Source: Parietichytrium sp. I65-24A
Lineage: Eukaryota; Sar; Bigyra; Thraustochytrida; Thraustochytriidae
Length of the DNA stretch: 64,000 nt
Reading direction: 5' to 3'
NCBI GenBank assembly: GCA_012862575.1
Contig: BLSF01000013.1
Location: forward strand, 372,001 to 436,000
Part shown: piece by piece, positions 39,919-48,946 of the stretch
How the letters are laid out: every line of letters starts with the position of its first letter
How positions within the stretch are numbered: the stretch's first letter is position 1
Translations under genes and position numbers: made by a program
The notes under the pieces: generated by a model
What the model was told of the DNA's origin: nothing
Seen by the model: only the letters and a program-made list of their open reading frames with translations
Database searches by the model: none

Positions 39919-41901
39919 ATGCCGGTGCTAGGGTCAGGAGGTGATGCGGGCGACGGGCCAAGTGCGGGGGTGTTGAACGTTATGTTCTCGGGGAAGAAGG
40001 AGAGGATCAGGGTCAAGCTACCGAGCACGCCGCTGAAAGAGGTGCTGGAAGATGCGTGCGAGGTGTTTGGGGTCCGGGGGGTTGACAAGTCGAATTTGTT
40101 CCATCGGGGGAAGAAGCTGGACCTGTCGCTTCCTTTTCGGATGTCCGGGCTGATGAACAACAATCTGCTCGAGCTGGAGGTCTCGGGAGGGTCTGCAGCC
40201 TCTTCGACAAAGGTCGCGAGGTCGACCGCCAGCAGCGCGCCATCCCAGGCGCGAGGCAAGTCTGTTAGAATCCAGGTTAGGGTGAGCGATGGCCGCCTAC
40301 TGAGAGGCGCGACAGCGTGCACTGACACTATAGCACAGATGCTTACGGTCATCTCCGAAGGAACCTTGGACGCGAGCTCTGTGTCCAGGGTGCAAGTCAT
40401 GAACAATGCCGTGGAAGGGTCGAAATTGGAAAGTGTCACACTAGCAGATCTTGGCATTCGAGATGGGTCTGCCTCATTCAACGTTCAAGTGGGCGCGTCG
40501 CCTGCCGAACCTGTTGCAAGGCCGGTGGCGCCTCCATCGAGTGCTGGCACAGCAATGGAAACCGACAACGAGGTACCCAAATCTCAGGAAGACAAGGTGC
40601 TCAAGAAAGAAAGCAACGTGGAAAGTTCAGAAAGCGATCAAAGAGACAAAGTTAACCGCGCCATAGCGAAGGTCCGAGACAAATTTTTCGACGAGCAAAC
40701 CAGAGAGATTGCCAAGACTCTTTTGAAGATTGTTGTAAATATCATCACACGTCCTGCAGACGAAAAGTTTAGACGTTTGAGGCTCTCGAACGGAGCATTC
40801 TATGACCGGATAGGACAATACCCCGCTGCTGTGGGTGTTTTAAGAGCGCTGGGTTTCAAGAAAAGCGAAGACGGGTTCCTTTGCCTTGACGCTGATTTGG
40901 AAGAAAATGCATTGCTTAAGTACACCGCGAATGCGCTTGCCGATCTCGGAGAGAAGGCTGGTGTCCCCAGCTTTGAGCTCTCCGCGATCATGCAGCCTTC
41001 GTCTTCCTCGCGAGCAGCCAACCCTGCTCCAATGCAAGTGGAACCAAAAGAACCAGAGCCAGCATTCGACCCTTTTCGAAGCAATGTAACCAGGATGGTG
41101 CCACAGCCGCGAGGCGGCGAGTCTGCTATCGAGAGAGAACTTCGGGTGCTTCAGGAAAAATTTGATAGCATTGTGCAGTCTGCTGGGATACCTGAACGCC
41201 AGACTTGTATCATGGTGCCAGGCGGCAGTTCTGGTGAACAAACTTTCAACCCTTCCCGCTTTACCGAAGAGGAGCGCCCCCAGCAAATTAATTCGGAGAA
41301 CAGCTCGAGGGAAGACATGGCGTTGCTTATGAAAGCGACAAAAGCGCGTCTGACGAAGCAGAAGGAACAGGAGGGGTTTCGAACGAAAGCAATGCGAGAT
41401 TTGCAGCGCCTTCGAACTGCCCGGGTATTCACAAGTACACTTATCAGAGTGCTGTTCCCCGATCGCATGGTCATGCAAGCATACTTTTCTCCCAGGGAGA
41501 CAGTCGCTCAAGTCGTGGAAATAATCAGGCAAGTGCTTCAGAAGGACCTGCAGGAAAGCTTTGAACTTTACACTGCCCCGCCACTTCAAGTTTTAGACCA
41601 TGCACGAACCTTGGAGGAGCTGCAACTCACCCCAGCTGCTTTGGTGCATCTGCGGTGGACGTGCGAGCACCCTCCTCAGTCCACACTGGCGGTCCTGCAT
41701 ATGCCCAGCGCAGAGCAGTATATTGATAGAAACAACTCCAATCTCGCCAAAACCTCGGTGCCAGCATCAATTGCGGTCGCTCCACAACAGGCTTCAGCTG
41801 TTGCCGATTCTAGTGTGTCAACAACGCAAGCGGGTGGCAACACGACCACGGCTCCTGCAGGCAAGAGCGCTGGGGGCAAACCCAAGTGGTTTAAGCTCTG
41901 A
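39919..41901 (+). CDS. TUG/ASPSCR1-like UBX protein with internal PUB domain
   Basis: 660 aa from the ATG at 39919 (MPVLGSG). Residues 15-90 match the N-terminal ubiquitin-like domain of TUG/ASPL (VLNVMFSGKKERIRVKLP...). Residues 115-195 look like a second ubiquitin-like fold. A PUB domain follows at about 255-345 (AKTLLKIVVNIITRPADEKFRRLRLSN.AFYDRI), and a UBX domain at about 500-580. The extreme C-terminus KPKWFKL matches the conserved tail of the TUG family. PUB and UBX both bind the p97/CDC48 ATPase, through its C-terminal tail and N-domain respectively, so this is almost certainly a p97 cofactor. TUG normally lacks a PUB domain, which is found in UBXN6, PUX2 and PNGase. Confidence 0.9.
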   Translation: MPVLGSGGDAGDGPSAGVLNVMFSGKKERIRVKLPSTPLKEVLEDACEVFGVRGVDKSNLFHRGKKLDLSLPFRMSGLMNNNLLELEVSGGSAASSTKVARSTASSAPSQARGKSVRIQVRVSDGRLLRGATACTDTIAQMLTVISEGTLDASSVSRVQVMNNAVEGSKLESVTLADLGIRDGSASFNVQVGASPAEPVARPVAPPSSAGTAMETDNEVPKSQEDKVLKKESNVESSESDQRDKVNRAIAKVRDKFFDEQTREIAKTLLKIVVNIITRPADEKFRRLRLSNGAFYDRIGQYPAAVGVLRALGFKKSEDGFLCLDADLEENALLKYTANALADLGEKAGVPSFELSAIMQPSSSSRAANPAPMQVEPKEPEPAFDPFRSNVTRMVPQPRGGESAIERELRVLQEKFDSIVQSAGIPERQTCIMVPGGSSGEQTFNPSRFTEEERPQQINSENSSREDMALLMKATKARLTKQKEQEGFRTKAMRDLQRLRTARVFTSTLIRVLFPDRMVMQAYFSPRETVAQVVEIIRQVLQKDLQESFELYTAPPLQVLDHARTLEELQLTPAALVHLRWTCEHPPQSTLAVLHMPSAEQYIDRNNSNLAKTSVPASIAVAPQQASAVADSSVSTTQAGGNTTTAPAGKSAGGKPKWFKL

Positions 41902-42076
41902 GTCCCCTCTCTCTTTGCCTCCCGCGAAAAGAAGAGTAACAAAAAGTAATCGTCACACACGTGCTCAAGAAGTTGTAATCTTATTAAAATCCCCACTTCA
42001 CGAGGAAACGTTCTGTTTCTTATAGCGAATGTACAAAAATCCTCACACACAACCACCCGGCTCTCGAGCCACTAGT

Positions 42077-42727
42077 CTACTCTGCACTTTTTTGCTTTTG
42101 ATCACCCGTGAAGAAGGAAAGCCATGCTGCCTTGCTAAACAAAGAGGCCACCCATCCCGCGCCTTCATCTCGCTTCGGCGCCGTCGAATCCTCCAAGGCA
42201 AAGATCGGCTGCGACCGCAGCTCTGGCGGGATCTCGTCGTGCTCCTCGTCGTTTGCGCCAGCCTTCTCACCCGCGAGGGCTAGGTCTAGCCGCCTTTCGC
42301 AGTGATCCACGAAGCAGTAGACGCCGGTGCCGTAAAGTGCGAGCACAGCGGTTGCGTTCGCAAGGTTCCAGGCGAGCATCGGCGCGCTGGACTCAAACGC
42401 CAGCATTGACACCGCAAACTGTACCGTTCCGCTGCCCATGAACAGCGCCCCGGCCGCAAGCATCAGCTTGGCCGGCAGCAGGTCCTCTCGCGACTCCACC
42501 TTGCTCCCTGTGTACAGCGCCACTCCGCTCACGCTCGCAATGCACGCGTTCCGCGTCCAGTTCAGCCACGACGTCTCCAGCGCCAGTCGGAACGCGTGCT
42601 CGCGCTTCGTCCCGCCGCCATCCTCCATGCTGCGCGCCTTCGAGCTCAGCCCCCGCGAGCCCCCGTCCCCATCCCGGTGCCACAGGCGCAGCCCGCCACG
42701 GAACGCCCGTCGCCAGCCGCGCACCAT
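42077..42727 (-). CDS. DUF202-like small membrane protein (216 aa)
   Basis: The ATG at 42727 is used. The basic N-terminus (VRGWRRAFRGGLRL) could be a mitochondrial presequence. The block LALETSWLNWTRNACIASVSGVALY and two further hydrophobic segments (about residues 58-135) resemble DUF202/YidH proteins, which begin with an E-x-T-x-L-x-W-x-R-T-like helix and have three TM segments. The C-terminal 80 residues are acidic and polar, ending in a helix with SLFSKAAWLSFF. The function of DUF202 is poorly defined; in fungi related segments occur in VTC polyphosphate-complex subunits. The gene is convergent with the UBX gene (175 bp) and divergent from the COG0523 gene (324 bp). Confidence 0.7.
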   Translation of the reverse strand: MVRGWRRAFRGGLRLWHRDGDGGSRGLSSKARSMEDGGGTKREHAFRLALETSWLNWTRNACIASVSGVALYTGSKVESREDLLPAKLMLAAGALFMGSGTVQFAVSMLAFESSAPMLAWNLANATAVLALYGTGVYCFVDHCERRLDLALAGEKAGANDEEHDEIPPELRSQPIFALEDSTAPKRDEGAGWVASLFSKAAWLSFFTGDQKQKSAE

Positions 42728-43051
42728 CACGCCACAGCGGATATCGAGGTGCGCGCCCACGCACTTTGTTGTTGTGTTGTGTGTTGTGTGTTTGACACGC
42801 GAGTACGTCTCTCCGAATCAGAACTTTGTCCTCAGTGACAGTCAGCGAGCAGAGAGAGACATAGAGACATAGAGACAAAGAGACACAGACAAGACAGAGA
42901 GACACGAAGAACAAGGAATAAAGGAACAAGGAACAGGCTCGTGTGGCGGTCCGCGCGGACACCCGGGTTCTTTGTTCCTCGGTTGGTTCTGCGCGCGGTG
43001 TTGTAAAGGTGGTGGAGATCCGCGAGAAAGTTGCGCTCTACGTGGGCGGGA
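42728..43051. other. short divergent promoter region
   Basis: 324 bp between the DUF202-like and COG0523 start codons. It contains TTGTGTTGTGTGTTGTGTG (42770-42790) and AGAGACATAGAGACA repeats (42858-42905). It probably serves as a bidirectional promoter. Confidence 0.6.
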
Positions 43052-45208
43052 ATGGGGAAGAAGGAGAAGGAGGGCGAGATGGAGCGCGGCGCGGAGGAGC
43101 TGTTCGCGGCTGGGAATGCGGAGTTCAAGCGAGGGAGGTTTGAGGAGGCGGAGGCGTTGTTCACACGCGCGCTGGAGACTGGCGCGAGCGAGGCCGGGGG
43201 TGCCATGCAAGTGGGAGATATGGCCGCGGTGCTGTCCAACAGGTCCGCGGCGAGGGTGAGGCTGGGGCGCGTGAAGGATGCAGCCAAAGACGCGGCGGAG
43301 TGCATTCAAGCGAGGCCGACGTGGGCGAAAGGCTACTTTCGGCTGGCAGTGGCGATGTATGAAGCTGAGGAGAAACTCAAGAGCTACAGGGCCGTGTGCA
43401 TGGCTTTCGCGATGGAGCCAGCAACGCAGCTATATCGCGACATGAAGCAGAGCGTGAGGCAGGAGGTCGTTCAAGGTCTTGGCGAAACGAAGGTTGCCGA
43501 GCTTGAGGCAGAGATTATGGCAGATTTGCCTGCGGAAGTTAAAGCCCTGGGCGGGCTGGAAGCCAGCAGTGCAGGAATCGGGCAGGGATCCGGCTCTCAG
43601 ATCCCCGTAACTGTGCTCACTGGGTTTCTGGGTAGCGGAAAGACGACACTGCTCTCGCACATTTTGAGCAATGAGCAGAACATGCGAGTAGCTGTCATTG
43701 TCAATGACATGAGCGAAATCAATATTGATGCGGCGCTGGTGAAGCACGTCGTGTCCCGGGGCACCGAGCAGGTGGTGGAATTGTCTAACGGGTGCATTTG
43801 CTGCACGCTACGCGAAGATCTCTTGAGTGAAATTTTGCGCTTGGCGACCCTCGAAGAAAACAAAGTCGATTATATTCTGGTAGAGAGCACAGGCATCGCA
43901 GAACCAATACCAATCGCTCAAACCTTCCTCCACGAAGATTTAACGGGGCGGTCGTTGGCTAAAGTGGCACGCCTTGATACGATCGTTACCGTGATCGACG
44001 CGTGTAGCTTTTTGGAAAATCTTGGTTCAATGGACACACTCCAGACTCGCGAATGGCAAGCAACTGCCAGTGATGAGCGGACTATTTCGACTCTGCTGGT
44101 AGAGCAGGCGGAATTCGCCAACGTGATCGTCATCAATAAATCAGACCTCGTCACTCCAGAGCAGCTTGCAAAGACACGAGCAATGGTCCAGTCCCTGAAC
44201 CCTTTTGCCGAGATACTGGAGTCATCATATTCCGCGATAGAATTGAGCAAAGTCCTCAATACCGGGAAATTTAGCATGGAAACAGCTTCTCAGAGCCCTG
44301 GATGGCTAGCCGAGCTTCGGGGTCAGCACATTCCAGAGACTGAGGAATACGGGATCCGATCCTTCGCCTTTCAAACTCTAGATCCCCTTGATGCAGAAAA
44401 AGTTGCTCAGTTGATTGAAGATCGGGACTTCATCTTTTCAGAGTGCAATGTTATTCGCTCGAAAGGGTTCTTTTGGCTGTCACAAGACCCGCGCGTTGTG
44501 GTGGAATGGGCCACGGCGGGACGGCAACTTGTGGTGTCTGGAAAGGGTTTTTGGGACTCTGCTCTTGAAACGTCTTGCGCCCATGATCATAATGGGCAAG
44601 ACCACCACGGACACAGCCACCATGCGCCCAGTCACAAGAGCCTCTTCTCTGGTGAGCAGAGCACGCAGCTCATATTTATCGGTGTAAACCTAGACGTTGA
44701 AAGGCTGCAGCAAAGGCTCCGAGGTTGCGTCGTACCGGCCTCAGACGTCCCAGTAGACCAAGCTGGTGGGGCGTTCTGGAGAAGCAACGAGTGTCGCGGC
44801 CATGTCGCAGCGGCATGCGAGCAGGTACTCGGCTGCATCGTCGAAATCATGCGGAAGCACCAGGTCCTCGAGAACGAACAGATTGCCCCTCGTTTCGCAG
44901 CCTACATTGCTGCGCAAGTGCAGCATTTGCGCGCTGCCAGCAATCCAGCAGATTCTCAGAACGCCACTCAAAGGGACACAGATCTCGAGAACCAAGCTGC
45001 TGAAGCGCGTCTCGATGAAATCCGAACCGCACTGGTAGAGCTGCAAAACAAGGAAGGTGATTTTGGACGGCAAGAGCTGGAGGAAATGGCCAAACTCTCG
45101 CGGGAATACACCTCTTTGGTTAAACAGCTTCACTTGGTCGATGAAGAGGGCTGCAAAGAATTAGAAGCGAATGCGCAAGCCTTATTTGATCAGTTAGAGA
45201 AAATGTAA
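43052..45208 (+). CDS. TPR-COG0523 (CobW/ZNG1-type) GTPase metallochaperone
   Basis: 718 aa from the ATG at 43052 (MGKKEKEGEM). Residues 10-135 form a TPR domain (ELFAAGNAEFKRGRFEEAEALFTRALE, AAVLSNRSAARVRLGR, ARPTWAKGYFRLAVAMYE). A G3E GTPase follows: Walker A GFLGSGKTT (about 191-199), the metal-binding NGCICC (246-251), VESTGIAEP, and the guanine-specificity NKSD. A His-rich stretch (HDHNGQDHHGHSHH) sits in the C-terminal half before the CobW_C domain. The last 70 residues are a charged coiled coil. COG0523 proteins deliver zinc or other metals to client enzymes; ZNG1 activates methionine aminopeptidase. The TPR fusion may recruit the client or a chaperone, which is inferred. Confidence 0.93.
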   Translation: MGKKEKEGEMERGAEELFAAGNAEFKRGRFEEAEALFTRALETGASEAGGAMQVGDMAAVLSNRSAARVRLGRVKDAAKDAAECIQARPTWAKGYFRLAVAMYEAEEKLKSYRAVCMAFAMEPATQLYRDMKQSVRQEVVQGLGETKVAELEAEIMADLPAEVKALGGLEASSAGIGQGSGSQIPVTVLTGFLGSGKTTLLSHILSNEQNMRVAVIVNDMSEINIDAALVKHVVSRGTEQVVELSNGCICCTLREDLLSEILRLATLEENKVDYILVESTGIAEPIPIAQTFLHEDLTGRSLAKVARLDTIVTVIDACSFLENLGSMDTLQTREWQATASDERTISTLLVEQAEFANVIVINKSDLVTPEQLAKTRAMVQSLNPFAEILESSYSAIELSKVLNTGKFSMETASQSPGWLAELRGQHIPETEEYGIRSFAFQTLDPLDAEKVAQLIEDRDFIFSECNVIRSKGFFWLSQDPRVVVEWATAGRQLVVSGKGFWDSALETSCAHDHNGQDHHGHSHHAPSHKSLFSGEQSTQLIFIGVNLDVERLQQRLRGCVVPASDVPVDQAGGAFWRSNECRGHVAAACEQVLGCIVEIMRKHQVLENEQIAPRFAAYIAAQVQHLRAASNPADSQNATQRDTDLENQAAEARLDEIRTALVELQNKEGDFGRQELEEMAKLSREYTSLVKQLHLVDEEGCKELEANAQALFDQLEKM

Positions 45209-45473
45209 TAGCAATGCAAACCTTTGCCAAATCTGTCTCTCCTTCCCGGAAAAGAAAAAAAAAATTAAAAGCGCGCGGGACGAAGCCTCCTTTATCTACT
45301 AGCTAGCAGAGGAAACGAGATATGTTCGCCAAGAAGATTCCAAAGCGTGAAACAAATAGCAGATTGGATGAGATTGGGGGAAAAAAAAATCTATCAAGAG
45401 TGTGTAAGCAACCGTGTCAAATCCAACCAGTTGTTCAGAATCAAGTGCTGTCGAGGAGTTTCAAAACCCAAGT

Positions 45474-46788
45474 TTAAGTGTGTTGGCGGAGAACGTCAAC
45501 GACACTCTTAAAGGCAAACCACTCTGGGATTTCCTCGCCTGCGCGAAGGCGGCGCCTGAACTCGGTTCCAGAGAGCTTGAGAGGCTTGTAGCCCTTCTCC
45601 TCCGCAACATCCGCGGTGATGTAGCCACCCTCCTTGGTGTATACCAAGTTAAGAGAAGGCACGACCTGGACTCCTAGCTCCTCAGAGATAGATTTGGCAA
45701 AGTCCTGCGCGTCGTATGGGCCGTAATAGTCCTCACCGGTGATGGAGCTCTTGGAACCAGCCATGTCGCGGCCAACAACAAAGTGAGTGCATCCGAAGTT
45801 CTTGCGAATCATCATGTGCTGAAGTGCCTCGCGAGGACCAGCCATGAGCATCGAGTATGGAAGGTACGCCCAGCGCACCTTGTTGCTTGGGTCCTTCTCA
45901 TTCAGCTCGCGCTCAAGAACGACGTAGGTGTGGTAGCGCACCTCTCCCGAAATATCATCCTGTTGGACGTCCATCGATACAAAGAGATGGGTTAGTGAAA
46001 ACAAGGGATAAATACCGACCATGCATGTGATAAAACAAAAAACTTACCTCCTGGGTTGGCCCGCAGGTTGGGTTGATGAGTAGTGCTGCCTTAGATTTGT
46101 TGACGTTCTCCGCGTCCAGGGAGCGGATTGCGAGGTTGTAGTGTGCCTGGTGGAGTGGGTTGCGGCACTGAAATGCCACGATGTCGTCGAATTCACGAAG
46201 CATGTCGCGAACTTCCTGTGGGTCTGCACATGGGAAGATGCGCTTTGGCTTGTTGAGTCCCACGATGTCTCCGCCAACATAAGAGCTCTTGCGCTCGAAG
46301 GCGAGAACACGGGTTCCAGGGTGCTCGAGCTCACTGGTGCCAAAGCACTTTTTGGCCTCCTTGACCTTGTCCGGGACCCAGCGATCGCTAACCGTCAGGA
46401 GTGCAATGTCGTCGCCCTTGTAGCGGAGCAGAGCCTTCTTTCCTGCGGTAAGATCTGGTCTATCGGTGTCAAAAACCACAGGCAGTCCGAAGAGGTTGCC
46501 GTCTGGAAGCCTGTACTTGTCCACGACCGAGTCATACTCCTCCTTGTTCATAAATCCTCCCAGAGGGCTGAACGCGCCGTTGCACAGAAGCTCCACATCG
46601 CACGACTGCCTCTCGCTCAGCTCGATGGTGAGGTCCGCCTGCTTGGCAATATCTTCCTTCTCCAGTGGATCCGTCACCATCTTGTTCACCAACTGCCCGC
46701 CATGCGGCGCGCTCGCCATACCGCGTCCTGCCACGCTCCACACGGCCACGCGACGGCCCACCACGCTCCTCACTGCGTTTGACAACAT
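45474..46788 (-). CDS. ATP sulfurylase (sulfate adenylyltransferase)
   Basis: Two exons on the minus strand, 46788-46048 and 45959-45474, with an 88-nt intron (GTAAGT ... CAACAG) in phase 0, giving 408 aa. It makes APS from sulfate and ATP, the first step of sulfate assimilation. Family motifs include LLCNGAFSPLGGFM, FQCRNPLHQAH (the QxRNPxHxxH nucleotide site), the INPTCGPTQE/DDI junction at the intron, and VVGRDMAGSKSS (variant of GRDHAG). There is no C-terminal APS-kinase domain. The first 35 residues (LSNAVRSVVGRRVAVW...) look like a mitochondrial-type presequence. The gene is convergent with the COG0523 gene, 265 bp apart. Together with the reductase at 6482-8026 it covers two steps of the pathway. 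Confidence 0.96.
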
Positions 46789-48946
46789 CTTCGCTACTGC
46801 TACTGCTCCTCTCCGCGTCCCTGCGTTCCAACTCGCTCTGCTCCTCTCCTTCTCTCTGTCTCTCTGTCTCTCTCTTGTCTTGCTATCTCTTGCTCTCTCT
46901 TGCTCTTACTTCCTATCACTTACTGTCACACTGTACTCATGGTACTCAGTACCAGGAGTACCAGGTACCATTTGGTTTGTTTTCAATAAGGAGCAATAGT
47001 GTAGTCAGTACGTGATGCAGTGGCACGGTATGGCACAGTTATCTGGGTCTGTAGTATCCGCTGTATCTTCGATGTTTGCTCGCTCCTCCTCACTCATGTC
47101 CGTCGATTCCTATAGAACTTTGATAGCACTTTCGTATGAAGGGGTTACTCGAGGGCGGCTGAGCTTGCTACCAGAGTAATAAGTGTCAGATTGTGTTATA
47201 GCTACTAGTGTGTCGATTGTGAGGTGTTGTGGGACCAGCTGAGAAAATGGACAGGGTCGGATGAGAGTCGACGAGGAAACTTTGAGCTATTACTTTCGAT
47301 TGAACGCGGAATTATAAAATGTTTGTGGAGGAGCGGAGCTTCACCACTGAGTCTACTCAGGCTTGGGCTCGGCGGACCTGACACTACACAGTCAGTGCTA
47401 GTAGTAGGTGCCTGCAACGAAAACATCATCATTATCATCATGATGATCATGATGATCAGGATTTGGGCTGTGATACTCTAAGGACTATAAGGTACCGGTA
47501 CTGAGTACCTAATAGCAGCATTGTGGTCCTAAAAGATCCTAAAAGATGCTCACAGCCGAACCTGTTCTGACAAAATCGGATTTCTATTGACTTTATCTAT
47601 CTATGAGGTAGCTGTATCTCCTATCGCTTCTACCGCTCCACCAATAACGAACAACGACCGGCTCGCGAACACGTACGAACAATCGGGAACTACGCTGGTG
47701 GCAACTAGCTAGCTGTAGCCACGAAGTGCAGCAGCGTAAAGAACCCTATCGGAAGGGGTGTAGCTAGTAGATGTGTAGCTAGATCCCCGCCCCGCTGTGC
47801 GGAACGCTTCTTTCCGGAGGGTGCCGACCTCAACGGTCCGAAACGAACGGCATGGCATTTAATGGGATTTAATATGTGATTTAATATGATTTAATGGCAT
47901 TTACATTGAACATTTACAGAACTTACAGAAGTGAAGACATGGTACCCAGTACTGCTGCGCGATGCTGCGCTTGCAAAATCCTTCCTTCCACTTTTCATTC
48001 ATTCACCGTCACTCGCTCATTCATTCAACAATTTCGGGAGAAAATGCTGATGATGGAGCGACGGGTCTTCTGCCCCGGACTGGACTGTTCGATGTGGGTG
48101 ATTAAGCTAAATGAATGCATTTGGCTCGTCGAAAGATGAGCCCATATGAACGCAAATGAAGGAGCTCACCAAAGTGCGACGGCGCCGCAGCCGCGAACTA
48201 TGTGCATCTTGGCTGGCCCACTTTGTCTCACTATTGTGCATGCATGGATGATGCAAAAGGCCGCGCGCGATTGATGCACTGATGGCGAGTAGGGAAGAAT
48301 GGAGTCACTCGGCATTGGTTCGCAAGCGCTCCCTTCATCTTCATCGTCACCATCAACTACTACTCTCTTCGTCTTCATCCACCTTCGAAGGCATTCAGCC
48401 CAAGCAGCAAAGATAAGCTGCAAGTTGCGGGAGCATCCAACCATAATCATCATTCATATTCTGCTCCGTCTACGGCAACACATCAAGCAGTGCAGCGCAG
48501 CAGCAGTACATGCGCTTGCCATCTGAATTCTGATTTCTGATTTCTAATTTCGCTGTCAATACTCTGAAGCCTACCATGCGATAAGTCTTTGACTACAATC
48601 AACGAGACATCCGTTCGAGCTCTTGCAGGCGCCGAGCAAGAGAAACGCTAACCGACTGTGCAAGAAGGGCTTGTAGGCTTGTAACGTTCACCTCAGAGCA
48701 CAGCGAAGCGAGCCTGAGTCCAGAGTCCGGAGTCCAAAGTCCGGCGAGAGACTTAGACTTGTGCGAGAGAGCGACGAGTCTCACGCGATCTTTTTCTTTC
48801 GCGGAGCTTTCGTTGCGAGAGCGCTCGCTGGCGGGACTCGTTTTCTTGGTTTTCGCCTGCACTTGTTGCAACCGACGGTGCGAACCGGAGGAAAGAAAGG
48901 CAGACAGGGAGGGAGGCAGTCGAACGCGAGTGCTGCGTAGCCGAAA
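46789..48946. other. divergent spacer (2.2 kb)
   Basis: Contains a CT-rich stretch beside the ATP sulfurylase start (46843-46910), GGTACTCAGTACC and GGTACC motifs (46941-46970), an ATCATGATGATCATGATGATCA palindromic cluster (47428-47458), GGTACCGGTACTGAGTACC (47491-47509), the second hairpin element (47717-47760) and CATTCATTCA repeats near 48000. No gene was seen. Confidence 0.6.
47717..47760 (+). repeat. dispersed hairpin element, copy 2
   Basis: AGCCACGAAGTGCAGC followed 10 nt later by AACCCTATCGGAAGGGG; counterpart of 32289-32330. The second block can pair as CCCT-ATCGGA-AGGG. Confidence 0.6.

Noticed and set aside
39468-40481. 337-codon frame on the - strand
   Set aside because: Covers the low-complexity promoter and 5' part of the UBX gene in antisense; Ser/Pro/Phe composition follows from GGAA repeats.
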